A stretch of DNA of 44,304 nt from Parachitinimonas caeni (lineage in GTDB: Bacteria; Pseudomonadota; Gammaproteobacteria; Burkholderiales; Chitinimonadaceae). A program made the position numbers and the translations under genes. Below are positions 16,901 through 23,066 of the stretch, piece by piece; within the stretch, counting starts at the first letter, position 1, and every line of letters starts with the position of its first letter. Below the pieces are notes generated by a model. The model had not been told where the DNA came from. It ran no database searches and was given only the letters and a program-made list of their open reading frames with translations. The DNA is taken from assembly GCF_030129945.1 (NCBI RefSeq), contig NZ_JARRAF010000037.1, forward strand, positions 1-44,304. The letters run 5' to 3'.

Positions 16901-18754
16901 AGCATCATTATTCCGACACGCGACCAGCTCGATTTTCTGCGCCGTTGCATCGAAACCCTGCTCGAAAAAACCGCGTATCCCCATTACGAAATCATCGTCG
17001 TGGACAACGACAGCCGCACCCCCGAAGCGCAGCACTATCTATCGGTACTGGCAGCGTCGGGAGAGGACCGTCTGAAGGTGCTGCGTTATCCGCACCCGTT
17101 CAATTATTCGGCCATGAACAATCTGGCCGCGCAGACAGCGCGTGGTGACTACCTGCTGCTGCTGAACAACGATACCGCCATCCTGCAGCCAGAATGGCTG
17201 GATATGCTGATGGAGCACGCCCAGCGGCCCGAAGTCGGCATTACCGGCGCCCGTCTGCTGTTCCCGGACGGCACCATCCAGCATGCGGGCGTGGTGCTGG
17301 GCATGCTGGGGCCGGCCGAACATCCGGGCCTCGGAGCGTCGCATCAGGAACCCGGCTATCTGGGGCGCCTGCACCTGGATCAGGACTTCTCGGCCGTTAC
17401 CGGCGCCTGCCTGCTGGTACGGCGCAGCGTGTATGAAGAAGTCGGTGGGCTCGACGAGACGGCGTTTGAAGTGTCGTACAACGATATCGACCTTTGCCTG
17501 AAAGTGCGTCAGCTGGGTTATCTGGTGGTATGGACGCCTTACGCGACCTTGATGCACGAAGGTTCGGCCAGCCAGAAGAACCGCAAAGTGGAAGTACTGA
17601 CGCAGGAAACCAAGCAGAAGCGCTTCCGCGACGAGCAGGTGCGCCTCTACCGCAAATGGCTGCCGCAGATTGCCCGTGATCCGGCCCATAACCCCAACCT
17701 CACCTTGCGGGCACGCGCCTGGGAATACGAAACCCGGCCGCCGCTGATGTGGCGACCGGCCAGCTGGCGACCCTTGCCGGTGGTGCTGGCGCATCCTGCC
17801 GATGCCATGGGCTGCGGCCACTACCGCATCATCCACCCCCTGCATCATCTGAACGAGGCGCTGAAGATCGAAGGCTACGCCAGCTTCGAGCTGTTCCAGA
17901 CCGCCGAAGCGGCCCGGCTCAAGCCCGATACCCTGCTGGTGCAGCGGCAGATCACCGCGCCGCAGATCGAGGTACTGCGCAACCATCGCGATTGCCTGAA
18001 TACCTTCATCGTTTACGAACTGGACGACTACCTGCCCAATCTGCCGCTGAAAAGCGCCCACCGCAAAGATATGCCCAAGGACGTGATCCGTTCACTGCGG
18101 CGCGGGCTGGATCTGTGCGACCGCTTCGTCGTCTCGACCGAGGCGCTGGCCGAAGCCTTCAGCGACTATCACCGCAACACCGTGGTGGTGCACAACAGCC
18201 TGCCGCCCAAGCTATGGGGACAGTTGCAAGGCCAGCGCCGGACTTCGGCCCGGCCACGGGTCGGCTGGGCTGGCGGCGCCAGCCATACTGGCGATCTGGA
18301 ATTGATAGCCGATATCGTCAAGGAGCTGGCGTTTGAAGTGGACTGGGTGTTCATGGGCATGTGCCCCGATAAGCTCAAGCCCTACATCCGTGAATTTCAC
18401 GGCGGCGTGCCCATCGAGCAGTACCCGGCCAAGCTGGCCAGCCTGAACCTGGATCTGGCGCTGGCCCCGCTTGAGAACAACCTGTTCAACCGCTGCAAGA
18501 GCAATCTGCGCCTGCTCGAATACGGCGCCTGCGGATTTCCGGTGATCTGCACCGACATCGCCCCTTACCAGGGCGACTTGCCGGTTACTCGTGTCCGCAA
18601 CAAGCACAAAGACTGGATAGACGCGATTCGCGCCCACCTCGCCGACCTCGACGCCACCGCCCGCCAGGGCGACGCGCTGCAGGCAGCGGTGCGTGAACGC
18701 TGGCTGTTGCAAGGCGACCGGCTGGATGCGTGGGTGAGGGCGTGGCTGCCCTGA
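13988..18754 (+). CDS. Giant multi-domain glycosyltransferase/methyltransferase fusion
   Basis: The protein has 1588 residues without signal peptide. By eye it has four or five modules. Residues 1 to about 430 form a two-Rossmann, GT-B-like part (TGNPAWDHYP, LVFGTTWAANF, then VVSVDSNLTVEAMSAGVPAINL, as in CDP-glycerol or sugar-transferase/epimerase folds). A class I methyltransferase begins near residue 466 (VVEIGCGTGATGAEIKRRYP). A degenerate GT2 module follows at about 720-930 (LLYSDEDRV near 829). A full GT2 module begins near 971 (VSIIIPTRDQ, with LLNNDTAI near 1058). A GT4-like C-terminal module spans about 1265-1588 (GCGHYRI, LLEYGACGFPVICTD near 1507). Tandem GT2 modules recall RfbC-type O-antigen proteins. 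It probably builds a multi-sugar glycan on a surface polymer or flagellin. Confidence 0.8.
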   Translation: MKPAAIVSLLWEKNLGVLEAFARRHPEVHILILSRGLSAAACQRLVAGGVKLVALDGLLDEAAQQRAAEAVMAGLQRMQQNAAAIGEHATHFSLDGSTFCRVIGELAEKTWPAVAAILEALALARQAYDLRLVAVNEDYTELSKAVVLWAGANRVPSLHLAHALALADPYTVHRQLNADLIALIGERGGEGYLDAGFARERLRVTGNPAWDHYPALRRERVLLRRQLAEQYGFDGTLPLLVFGTTWAANFSALVDGHAFASTLRTFLSSVAQLQQQGVRFTAVVKDRPSNQSYGANEFERVLEGCGVDRRGVRYASDTPDRWLVAADAVVSVDSNLTVEAMSAGVPAINLMNDSGLRMGPSFGAYSGVIEVAADELAAAMGRVLTDKAFAKAVVDAASRQLPYFNAGHDGRATERVAALMSELAAVSQHRFVWQSHLEFSDTDIGHYHDTARVELIALLQEEPTLVVEIGCGTGATGAEIKRRYPQAVVYGIEANRQAAELAASRIDRVLCGRFEDFDLAREGLSEGTVDLVIVADVLEHMYNPWRVLVELRRYLKPGGKVLASIPNTRNLTIIDSLSKGNWRYEAEGLLDVTHIRFFTKAEVERFFAETGYRITEMRHRPDGRLYNFYQQNQGKPNLQIKLDRMTLNDVTQDELVELCTLQFLTLAEPLPAEELPQTAPQPTGTSQNAREADPYRQWLNLHQLDMNRARLFDQRMASWPVAPHVHVLVRCASQEDAPLVRTIGSLATQLYHNVTLTVLADFAPPRGVPLGERISWQHVESAQGTARLSELACESTADWIAVVDAGDEVLPHTFLQLLESALENPGWHLLYSDEDRVTGDKQYGFPLFKPDFNLDYLRSLPYIGGLVLVRQGLLRELGGFDPQAGLGWHYDFVLRCFEHCGAPAIGHVAEVLYHKGGHGAEDLAQVADLRADQIAAVERHLHRLGVMAEVGPAYFPLGWRVRYWHPQKPLVSIIIPTRDQLDFLRRCIETLLEKTAYPHYEIIVVDNDSRTPEAQHYLSVLAASGEDRLKVLRYPHPFNYSAMNNLAAQTARGDYLLLLNNDTAILQPEWLDMLMEHAQRPEVGITGARLLFPDGTIQHAGVVLGMLGPAEHPGLGASHQEPGYLGRLHLDQDFSAVTGACLLVRRSVYEEVGGLDETAFEVSYNDIDLCLKVRQLGYLVVWTPYATLMHEGSASQKNRKVEVLTQETKQKRFRDEQVRLYRKWLPQIARDPAHNPNLTLRARAWEYETRPPLMWRPASWRPLPVVLAHPADAMGCGHYRIIHPLHHLNEALKIEGYASFELFQTAEAARLKPDTLLVQRQITAPQIEVLRNHRDCLNTFIVYELDDYLPNLPLKSAHRKDMPKDVIRSLRRGLDLCDRFVVSTEALAEAFSDYHRNTVVVHNSLPPKLWGQLQGQRRTSARPRVGWAGGASHTGDLELIADIVKELAFEVDWVFMGMCPDKLKPYIREFHGGVPIEQYPAKLASLNLDLALAPLENNLFNRCKSNLRLLEYGACGFPVICTDIAPYQGDLPVTRVRNKHKDWIDAIRAHLADLDATARQGDALQAAVRERWLLQGDRLDAWVRAWLP

Positions 18755-18764
18755 AAAAGACAAG

Positions 18765-18792
18765 GCCCGCCAGAAGGCGGGCTTTTGTTTTT
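18765..18792 (+). terminator. Rho-independent terminator after the glycan locus
   Basis: A perfect seven-base stem (gcccgcc at 18765-18771 with ggcgggc at 18776-18782, loop agaa) is followed by ttttgttttt. It lies 11 bases after the stop of the giant gene and marks the edge of the GC-rich block. Confidence 0.9.
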
Positions 18793-19047
18793 CTTGGATA
18801 ATACAATCAGTAATTTTGCTTGATTGATTTTCATTGCTAATTGATTGGTAAAATTGTCTAACATTTGAATTGTTCATGAATTTCTGCTGTCTTGCTTTGT
18901 TGTAAAAATGCTTATATGGATTTTATCTAATTGATTTTTAATGATAATTTTGATTTTAGATAAAAATCGTGGCACTTCGTTCAAGTTGTATGTTATTGAT
19001 TTGTTTGTGGGTATTTATTTGGAATTTTTGTATTTTATGTAGATTTG

Positions 19048-19076
19048 TTGACTTGATTGATGAGAAATTTTATTAT
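19048..19076 (+). promoter_or_regulatory. Sigma-70-type promoter of the peptide operon
   Basis: TTGACT at 19048-19053 and TATTAT at 19071-19076 are separated by exactly 17 bases. Each is one base away from the consensus hexamer. The predicted start, near 19083, would give a leader RNA of about 97 bases before the peptide start codon. In AT-rich DNA chance matches are common, hence moderate confidence. Confidence 0.55.
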
Positions 19077-19120
19077 TGTTGACGAGATTTATTGATGGTC
19101 TTTTAAGTCTCGTTTGTGGT

Positions 19121-19146
19121 TTTGGGTATTTTCATAAATACCCAAA
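19121..19146 (+). promoter_or_regulatory. Perfect stem-loop in the 5' leader of the peptide gene
   Basis: tttgggtattt (19121-19131) pairs perfectly with aaatacccaaa (19136-19146) across a tcat loop. It lies 33 bases before the ATG of the 59-codon gene. It has no T run, so it is not a normal terminator. It could be an operator palindrome or an RNA-stability or translation control element. Confidence 0.5.
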
Positions 19147-19179
19147 GCTAAAATCAAAATAGATAAGTGGGTTTAAATC

Positions 19180-19359
19180 ATGAAATTTGTTTTGCGTGGA
19201 TTGCCGGAAGGCTTAGTTGGAAAGTCTGAAATTGAAGCTGACTCAGTAAGTGATGCTGTAAAGCAATTTCCTGTCCTTGAATTGTTTGCGGCAGATTTGG
19301 AGAAGGTTGCCGGTGGTGAAATCCCTAGGGTTAATATCCACAAGCCTTGTGATGGCTGA
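19180..19359 (+). CDS. Candidate modified-peptide (RiPP) precursor with double-glycine leader
   Basis: The 59-codon gene is preceded by aagtggg as a weak ribosome site. Residues 35-46 (LFAADLEKVAGG) fit the double-glycine leader consensus: Leu at -12, Asp at -8, Leu at -7, Val at -4, Gly-Gly at -2/-1. The remaining 13 residues (EIPRVNIHKPCDG) would be the core, containing single Asn, His, Lys and Cys residues. The N-terminal part (KFVLRGLPEG...EIEADSVSDAVKQF) also looks like the first hairpin and helix of a MoaD/ThiS-like beta-grasp protein, so a sulfur-carrier-like origin is possible. It lies 85 bases before a MoeB/ThiF-like enzyme gene in an AT-rich island. No transporter or C39 peptidase gene is adjacent. 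The gene is well supported by context, its role only by inference. Confidence 0.65.
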   Translation: MKFVLRGLPEGLVGKSEIEADSVSDAVKQFPVLELFAADLEKVAGGEIPRVNIHKPCDG

Positions 19360-19396
19360 GAACTAGCCTTTTAGTTAGAAGTTGTTTGTGTAAAAC

Positions 19397-19423
19397 GGGG
19401 GGTGGCCGAATTTGGGTGCCCCC
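19397..19423 (+). terminator. Possible attenuating hairpin between peptide and ThiF-like genes
   Basis: Six G (19397-19402) can pair with five C (19419-19423) across a 16-base loop, followed by tattcatttt. The stem is short, so this is at best a partial terminator. Such a signal would give more precursor than enzyme mRNA, as is known for the mccA-mccB junction of microcin C. Confidence 0.35.
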
Positions 19424-19444
19424 TATTCATTTTCTGAGTAAAAA

Positions 19445-20206
19445 ATGACAGAACTCTTTAAATTTCAGGATACTCGCTATAACCGACAAGAAAATATGCC
19501 GGAATGGGGAGTTCATGGCCAAGAAAAATTAAAATCTGCGACAGTTGCGGTTATTGGGGCTGGAGGGGTAAAGTCAACTTTGCTGATGGCGTTGGTGGCT
19601 GCCGGAGTAGGTAAAATAGGGATATTTGAGTTTGACACTGTAGAGCTCTCTAATCTGAATCGTCAGATTCTCTATAGAACTAGTGATATAGGAGTTCACA
19701 AAGGATCTGCGGCGAAAAAGACATTGCAGGACTTGAATCCGGAAATTGAGATTATTCTTATTCAGGAGAAAATAACCGAAGAAAATATTCATGAATTACT
19801 TTCTGGTTATGAATTTATAGTTGAAGGTGGTGATTCTCCGCATGGTCGAAATTTGGTAAACAGATACTGCTTGGATTCAAAGAAGCCGATGGTTCATGCT
19901 TCGGCTCAGTTCTCATATGGCTATGTTTTCTCAATGATTCCGAGTGATAAATCCGCTTGTTTTGCGTGTTTGTTCCCTGATGATCATTCTCGGACTGAGC
20001 ATACAGGCGCAGTACCGGTAAATGTGCTATCTACCTCCGTAGCGGGTTCCTTGGGTGCTGCGGAAGTAATAAAATGGTTTCTAGGTTATAAAGACAGAAT
20101 GTTTGTAAATAAGAGAATGGTTTTTTCATCGCTAATTTTAAGCAGCGATTTCGAGGTGGAGAGGGTAGAGAAAAGTCCCTCATGCCCGGTTTGTGGTGAA
20201 GTATAA
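19445..20206 (+). CDS. MoeB/ThiF-like E1 adenylating enzyme
   Basis: The protein has 253 residues, close to MoeB (249). Visible motifs are RYNRQ (11-15), nucleotide loop GAGGVKS (38-44; most relatives have GAGGLGS), FDTVELSNLNRQ (63-74) with Arg73, Lys86, and GGDSPHGR with Asp130. These match the ATP-binding and Mg-binding residues of MoeB in almost the same numbering. Two CxxC pairs (Cys172/175 and Cys247/250) form the zinc site. The position of MoeB Cys187 appears to be Thr187. Such enzymes adenylate a peptide or protein C terminus. MccB and PaaA, which act on RiPP precursors, belong to this superfamily. There is no N-terminal peptide-binding domain like that of MccB. The likely substrate is the upstream 59-residue peptide. 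Confidence 0.85.
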   Translation: MTELFKFQDTRYNRQENMPEWGVHGQEKLKSATVAVIGAGGVKSTLLMALVAAGVGKIGIFEFDTVELSNLNRQILYRTSDIGVHKGSAAKKTLQDLNPEIEIILIQEKITEENIHELLSGYEFIVEGGDSPHGRNLVNRYCLDSKKPMVHASAQFSYGYVFSMIPSDKSACFACLFPDDHSRTEHTGAVPVNVLSTSVAGSLGAAEVIKWFLGYKDRMFVNKRMVFSSLILSSDFEVERVEKSPSCPVCGEV

Positions 20207-20258
20207 ATACTTGTAAGCTGAATTTTACTTCGTAAATCGAATATTGAGAGAGACTTAA

Positions 20259-20777
20259 ATGCTGATTGAGACCCCGAAGTTAGAAGACGCCAAAAAGCTA
20301 CTTGAATATTTTCATGAATTGGTGGCGTCAGATACAAACCGTGTCGAGAGGGTGGAGGACGTACGTAAAATCTCTATTGAGATGGAGGAGAGTTGGATAA
20401 GAAATATACTTGCCAAGCAGGCAGAAGGTTCTTATGCCGCCAGATGCATTTATGATGATTCAGGAAAAGTCATCGGCCTTGGCGAAATTGAGCGGCGGCC
20501 AAGATGGATTGAACGCCACGTTGCAGAAATTCGTTTCGGATTGCTACCCGATCATTTCAGTGCGGGCGTAGCGTTTGTTCGAGTGCTTGAAAATCTGGCC
20601 AAGGAGATGGGGATTGAAGTTTTATATTACTTCCATCTCACAACGCAGAAGCAAGGGCTTGATATTATGCAGGAGTGTAAATACAAGGAGGTGGGGATTA
20701 TTGAGGATTATTATAAAATCGATAATTCCTATGTGGATAGAATCTACCTGCAGAAAAATATTGTTTCTCCTGGCTGA
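20259..20777 (+). CDS. GNAT family N-acetyltransferase
   Basis: The protein has 172 residues with gagagagac as ribosome site. The GNAT core is recognisable: DDSGKVIGLGEIERRPRWIERHVAEIRFGLLPDHFSAGVAFVRVLENLAKEMGIEVLYYFHL, running through strands 2-4 and helix 3, and then a C-terminal EVGIIEDYYKIDNSYVDRIYLQK strand pair. GNAT enzymes move an acetyl group from acetyl-CoA to an amine. It follows the ThiF-like gene by 52 bases on the same strand and shares its AT-rich composition, so it is very likely in the same operon. It could modify the peptide, or protect the producer as the MccE acetyltransferase domain does in microcin C producers. Confidence 0.8.
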   Translation: MLIETPKLEDAKKLLEYFHELVASDTNRVERVEDVRKISIEMEESWIRNILAKQAEGSYAARCIYDDSGKVIGLGEIERRPRWIERHVAEIRFGLLPDHFSAGVAFVRVLENLAKEMGIEVLYYFHLTTQKQGLDIMQECKYKEVGIIEDYYKIDNSYVDRIYLQKNIVSPG

Positions 20778-20804
20778 GATTTTTCTTGGCATGGAGTTCA
20801 GGCT

Positions 20805-20832
20805 ACAAGCCCCTAACTTGGACGGGGCTTGT
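20805..20832 (+). terminator. Hairpin terminator between convergent genes
   Basis: acaagcccc (20805-20813) pairs perfectly with ggggcttgt (20824-20832) across a 10-base loop, with ttt partly inside and after the stem. It sits between the end of the GNAT gene and the end of the convergent membrane-protein gene and could serve both. Confidence 0.65.
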
Positions 20833-20854
20833 TTGCGTCGGGTTTACGAAATAT

Positions 20855-21313
20855 TTACTTTAAGGCTTTAAATAAAACATCACTATACAGTGCTGCCCAT
20901 GTCAATATAATTAGCATTGAACCAAGCGAGAAAAATGGTGCAAACAGGGCTTCAAGCCACTCGATACGCCTGTTTTTCCAAATGTGTTTTAGGATTGATT
21001 TGTTTATTTCTCTTGCGTGGAAATTGCCTAGTTTCAATTTTAACCGTATCTGACGGTTTTCTTCCATTAAATATCCAAAGCACCTGTTTATTAAGAGTTG
21101 AAGATTGGCGTGAAATGCGTATAGACACACTAATATGATTGGAACTATGTAAAACATTTGTTCTGAAATGCTCATGCGCTTAAGGCGGAACATGGCAATT
21201 GCGACACCGAGAATGGCTGCTATCATTAGTAGATTTCTAAGATAGTTTAAGAATTCAACCCTGCCATGATCGGAACATAAAACTAATCTATCAAAAAATG
21301 ATTTCTCAGACAT
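20855..21313 (-). CDS. Small membrane protein, unknown function
   Basis: The protein has 152 residues with a strong ribosome site (gaggagag). Three hydrophobic segments are seen at about residues 24-43, 52-74 and 121-145, separated by a basic, charged cytoplasmic-type stretch (about 80-115, many Arg, Lys and Glu). I recognise no family. The gene shares the AT-rich composition of the peptide operon, to which it is convergent. An immunity or membrane-partner role for the peptide system is possible but not shown. It could equally be an unrelated passenger of the island. Confidence 0.65.
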   Translation of the reverse strand: MSEKSFFDRLVLCSDHGRVEFLNYLRNLLMIAAILGVAIAMFRLKRMSISEQMFYIVPIILVCLYAFHANLQLLINRCFGYLMEENRQIRLKLKLGNFHAREINKSILKHIWKNRRIEWLEALFAPFFSLGSMLIILTWAALYSDVLFKALK

Positions 21314-21395
21314 TGGCTCTCTCCTCGTTCTGGGTCTTGGAAGTTTTGAATTGTTTAAAAATGTCGGAAAAGGCTGGTAATTCCGGCAATTTATA

Positions 21396-21812
21396 TTAAA
21401 TGTCGTCTTGCCACACCACCGAGCTGATGCGCCAGCCTTTATCCATTTTTACAAAGTGCAGGTATTTGGTACCCCGGCCGGTGAAGGGCTGACCCTCCAT
21501 CAGGCCGGCTTTGGAGTAGCGGCAGTGGCGACTGGCGATGCCGCCGGTGATCTGGGTGTCGGCGCTGTCTTCCTGTTCCTGAAAGTCGGTCAGGCGGCCG
21601 CTGGCGAATAAAGCCTGCCGGGGCGCGATAAAGCTTTCCAGCGAATACACGGTGGTGCCTTGCGGGCTATGGCAGGCGATGACGGCCTCTGGCAGGCAGA
21701 GTGCGTAAAGGCGGGAAAGATCGGGCAGCTGGCCATCCTTACAGGTGAATACGCTGAAGAAGGCTTGTACCAGCTGGTCGATCTGGGCAGAGTCGGAAGG
21801 GGTCGAGGTCAT
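21396..21812 (-). CDS. NTF2-like/SnoaL-type protein
   Basis: The protein has 138 residues. The helix-rich N-terminal half (QIDQLVQAFFSVFTCKDGQLPDLSRLYALCLPEAVI) followed by a beta sheet with RHCRYSKAG and KYLHFVKMDKGWRISSVVWQDD is the NTF2-like pattern seen in SnoaL and DUF4440 proteins. These act as small-molecule binding domains or isomerases. There is no signal peptide. It lies downstream of the Old Yellow Enzyme on the same strand, separated by a hairpin. GC content is high again from here on. Confidence 0.65.
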   Translation of the reverse strand: MTSTPSDSAQIDQLVQAFFSVFTCKDGQLPDLSRLYALCLPEAVIACHSPQGTTVYSLESFIAPRQALFASGRLTDFQEQEDSADTQITGGIASRHCRYSKAGLMEGQPFTGRGTKYLHFVKMDKGWRISSVVWQDDI

Positions 21813-21859
21813 GGTCGGTGTCGCGGCCTAAGTAGTGTTTTAAGTGGTGTTTGAATGGG

Positions 21860-21891
21860 GGCACCTCAAAACTTCCTGTTTTCGAGGTGCC
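21860..21891 (-). terminator. Stem-loop after the Old Yellow Enzyme gene
   Basis: ggcacctc at 21860-21867 and gaggtgcc at 21884-21891 pair perfectly and are extended by aaaac/gtttt with one bulged base. It lies 44 bases after the minus-strand stop at 21935. No strong T run follows, so it may be a weak terminator or an mRNA processing or stability element. Confidence 0.45.
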
Positions 21892-21934
21892 GGCGGCTCA
21901 GTCTACAAACAGCTTCGAGGTCTTGGCGCCAGGT

Positions 21935-23011
21935 TCAGCCTGCCATCGCGGTGGCATCCGCCAGTGCCGGGTAGTCAGTGTAGCCAATTGGCCCTTCGCT
22001 GAAGAAGGTTTTGTCATCGTAGGCATTCAGCGGCGCCCCGGCCTGCAGGCGGGCGGGGAGGTCGGGGTTGGCAATGAAAAGTTTGCCGAAGGCTGCCGCG
22101 TCGGCTTCGCCTTGTGCGATGAGCTGGGAGGCTGTCGCACTGGTCAGGCCCTCGTTGGCAATATAGATGCCGCCGAATTCGCGTTTGAGTAGCGGGCCAA
22201 GCCGGTTGGCGGTCTGCGATTCGCGGGCGCAGATAAAGGCGATCTTGCGCTTGCCCAGTTCGCGTGCCACATAGCCGAAAGTGGCTGGCCGGTCCGAATC
22301 GCCCATGTCCAGCAGGTCTGACTGTGGGGCCAGATGCATGCCGACACGCCCCGGCCCCCACACCGATATGGCGGCATCTGTGGCTTCCAGCAGCAGCCGG
22401 GCGCGGTTTTCAAGGCTGCCGCCGTAATCATCGGTGCGGTGGTTGCTGCCATCCTGCAGAAACTGATCAAGCAAATAGCCGTTGGCACCGTGCAATTCCA
22501 CGCCATCGAAGCCGGCGCGTTGGGCGTTGACGGCGCCAAGCCGGAACTGCTCGACGACCTCGGCAATCTCGGCCCGGCTTAACGCATGCGGCACCACATA
22601 GTTCTGCAGCGGACGAATCAGGCTGACGTGACCTTTGGCAGCAATCGCGCTGGGGGCCAGCGGCAGCCGGCCGCCCAGATAGTCGGGGCTGGAGATCCGC
22701 CCCACATGCCATAGCTGCAGCACGATTTGCCCCCCGGCCTCATGCACTGCCTGGGTGATGGCCTTCCAGCCCTGCACCTGTGCCTCAGACCAGATGCCGG
22801 GGGTGCGAGGGTAGCCGACACCCATTGGCGATACCGCTGTGGCCTCCGAGATGATCAGCCCGGCGCCAGCGCGCTGCCGATAGTATTCGCGCATCAGCGC
22901 ATTGGGCACCCGGCTGGGGGCATCGGCGCGGGTTCGCGTCAGCGGCGCCATGATGATGCGGTTGGGCAGCTTGAGTTCACCCACGGTTAGTGGATCAAAC
23001 AAAGTCGTCAT
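21935..23011 (-). CDS. Old Yellow Enzyme family NADH:flavin oxidoreductase
   Basis: The protein has 358 residues from MTTLFDPLTVGELKLPNRIIMAPLTR; 36 further upstream in-frame codons do not fit the family. Typical blocks are MAPLTRTRA, GLIISEATAVSPMGVGYPRTPGIW, QLWHVGR, FDGVELHGANGYLLDQFLQDGSNHRTDDYGGSLENRARLL (His174 and Asn177 for substrate binding) and the C-terminal GPIGYTDYP. This matches NemA/xenobiotic-reductase-type FMN enzymes that reduce activated alkenes, nitro compounds and quinones. It follows a secreted NTF2-like gene by 55 bases and is divergent from a LysR regulator, which probably controls it. Confidence 0.9.
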   Translation of the reverse strand: MTTLFDPLTVGELKLPNRIIMAPLTRTRADAPSRVPNALMREYYRQRAGAGLIISEATAVSPMGVGYPRTPGIWSEAQVQGWKAITQAVHEAGGQIVLQLWHVGRISSPDYLGGRLPLAPSAIAAKGHVSLIRPLQNYVVPHALSRAEIAEVVEQFRLGAVNAQRAGFDGVELHGANGYLLDQFLQDGSNHRTDDYGGSLENRARLLLEATDAAISVWGPGRVGMHLAPQSDLLDMGDSDRPATFGYVARELGKRKIAFICARESQTANRLGPLLKREFGGIYIANEGLTSATASQLIAQGEADAAAFGKLFIANPDLPARLQAGAPLNAYDDKTFFSEGPIGYTDYPALADATAMAG

Positions 23012-23066
23012 GTTTTCAATATTCCTTGAATGCAGAGGGTTGCGAAGGCAGGGAGCGGCTGAGCGC

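Larger units (their letters stand above)
18795..19179 (+). other. AT-rich leader region of the peptide operon
   Basis: Base composition falls abruptly here compared with the glycan genes, and the low-GC character continues to about 21395. I find no gene in it longer than chance. It holds a good promoter (19048-19076) and a perfect stem-loop (19121-19146) before the small peptide gene. The abrupt change of composition directly after a terminator suggests horizontal acquisition. Confidence 0.6.
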
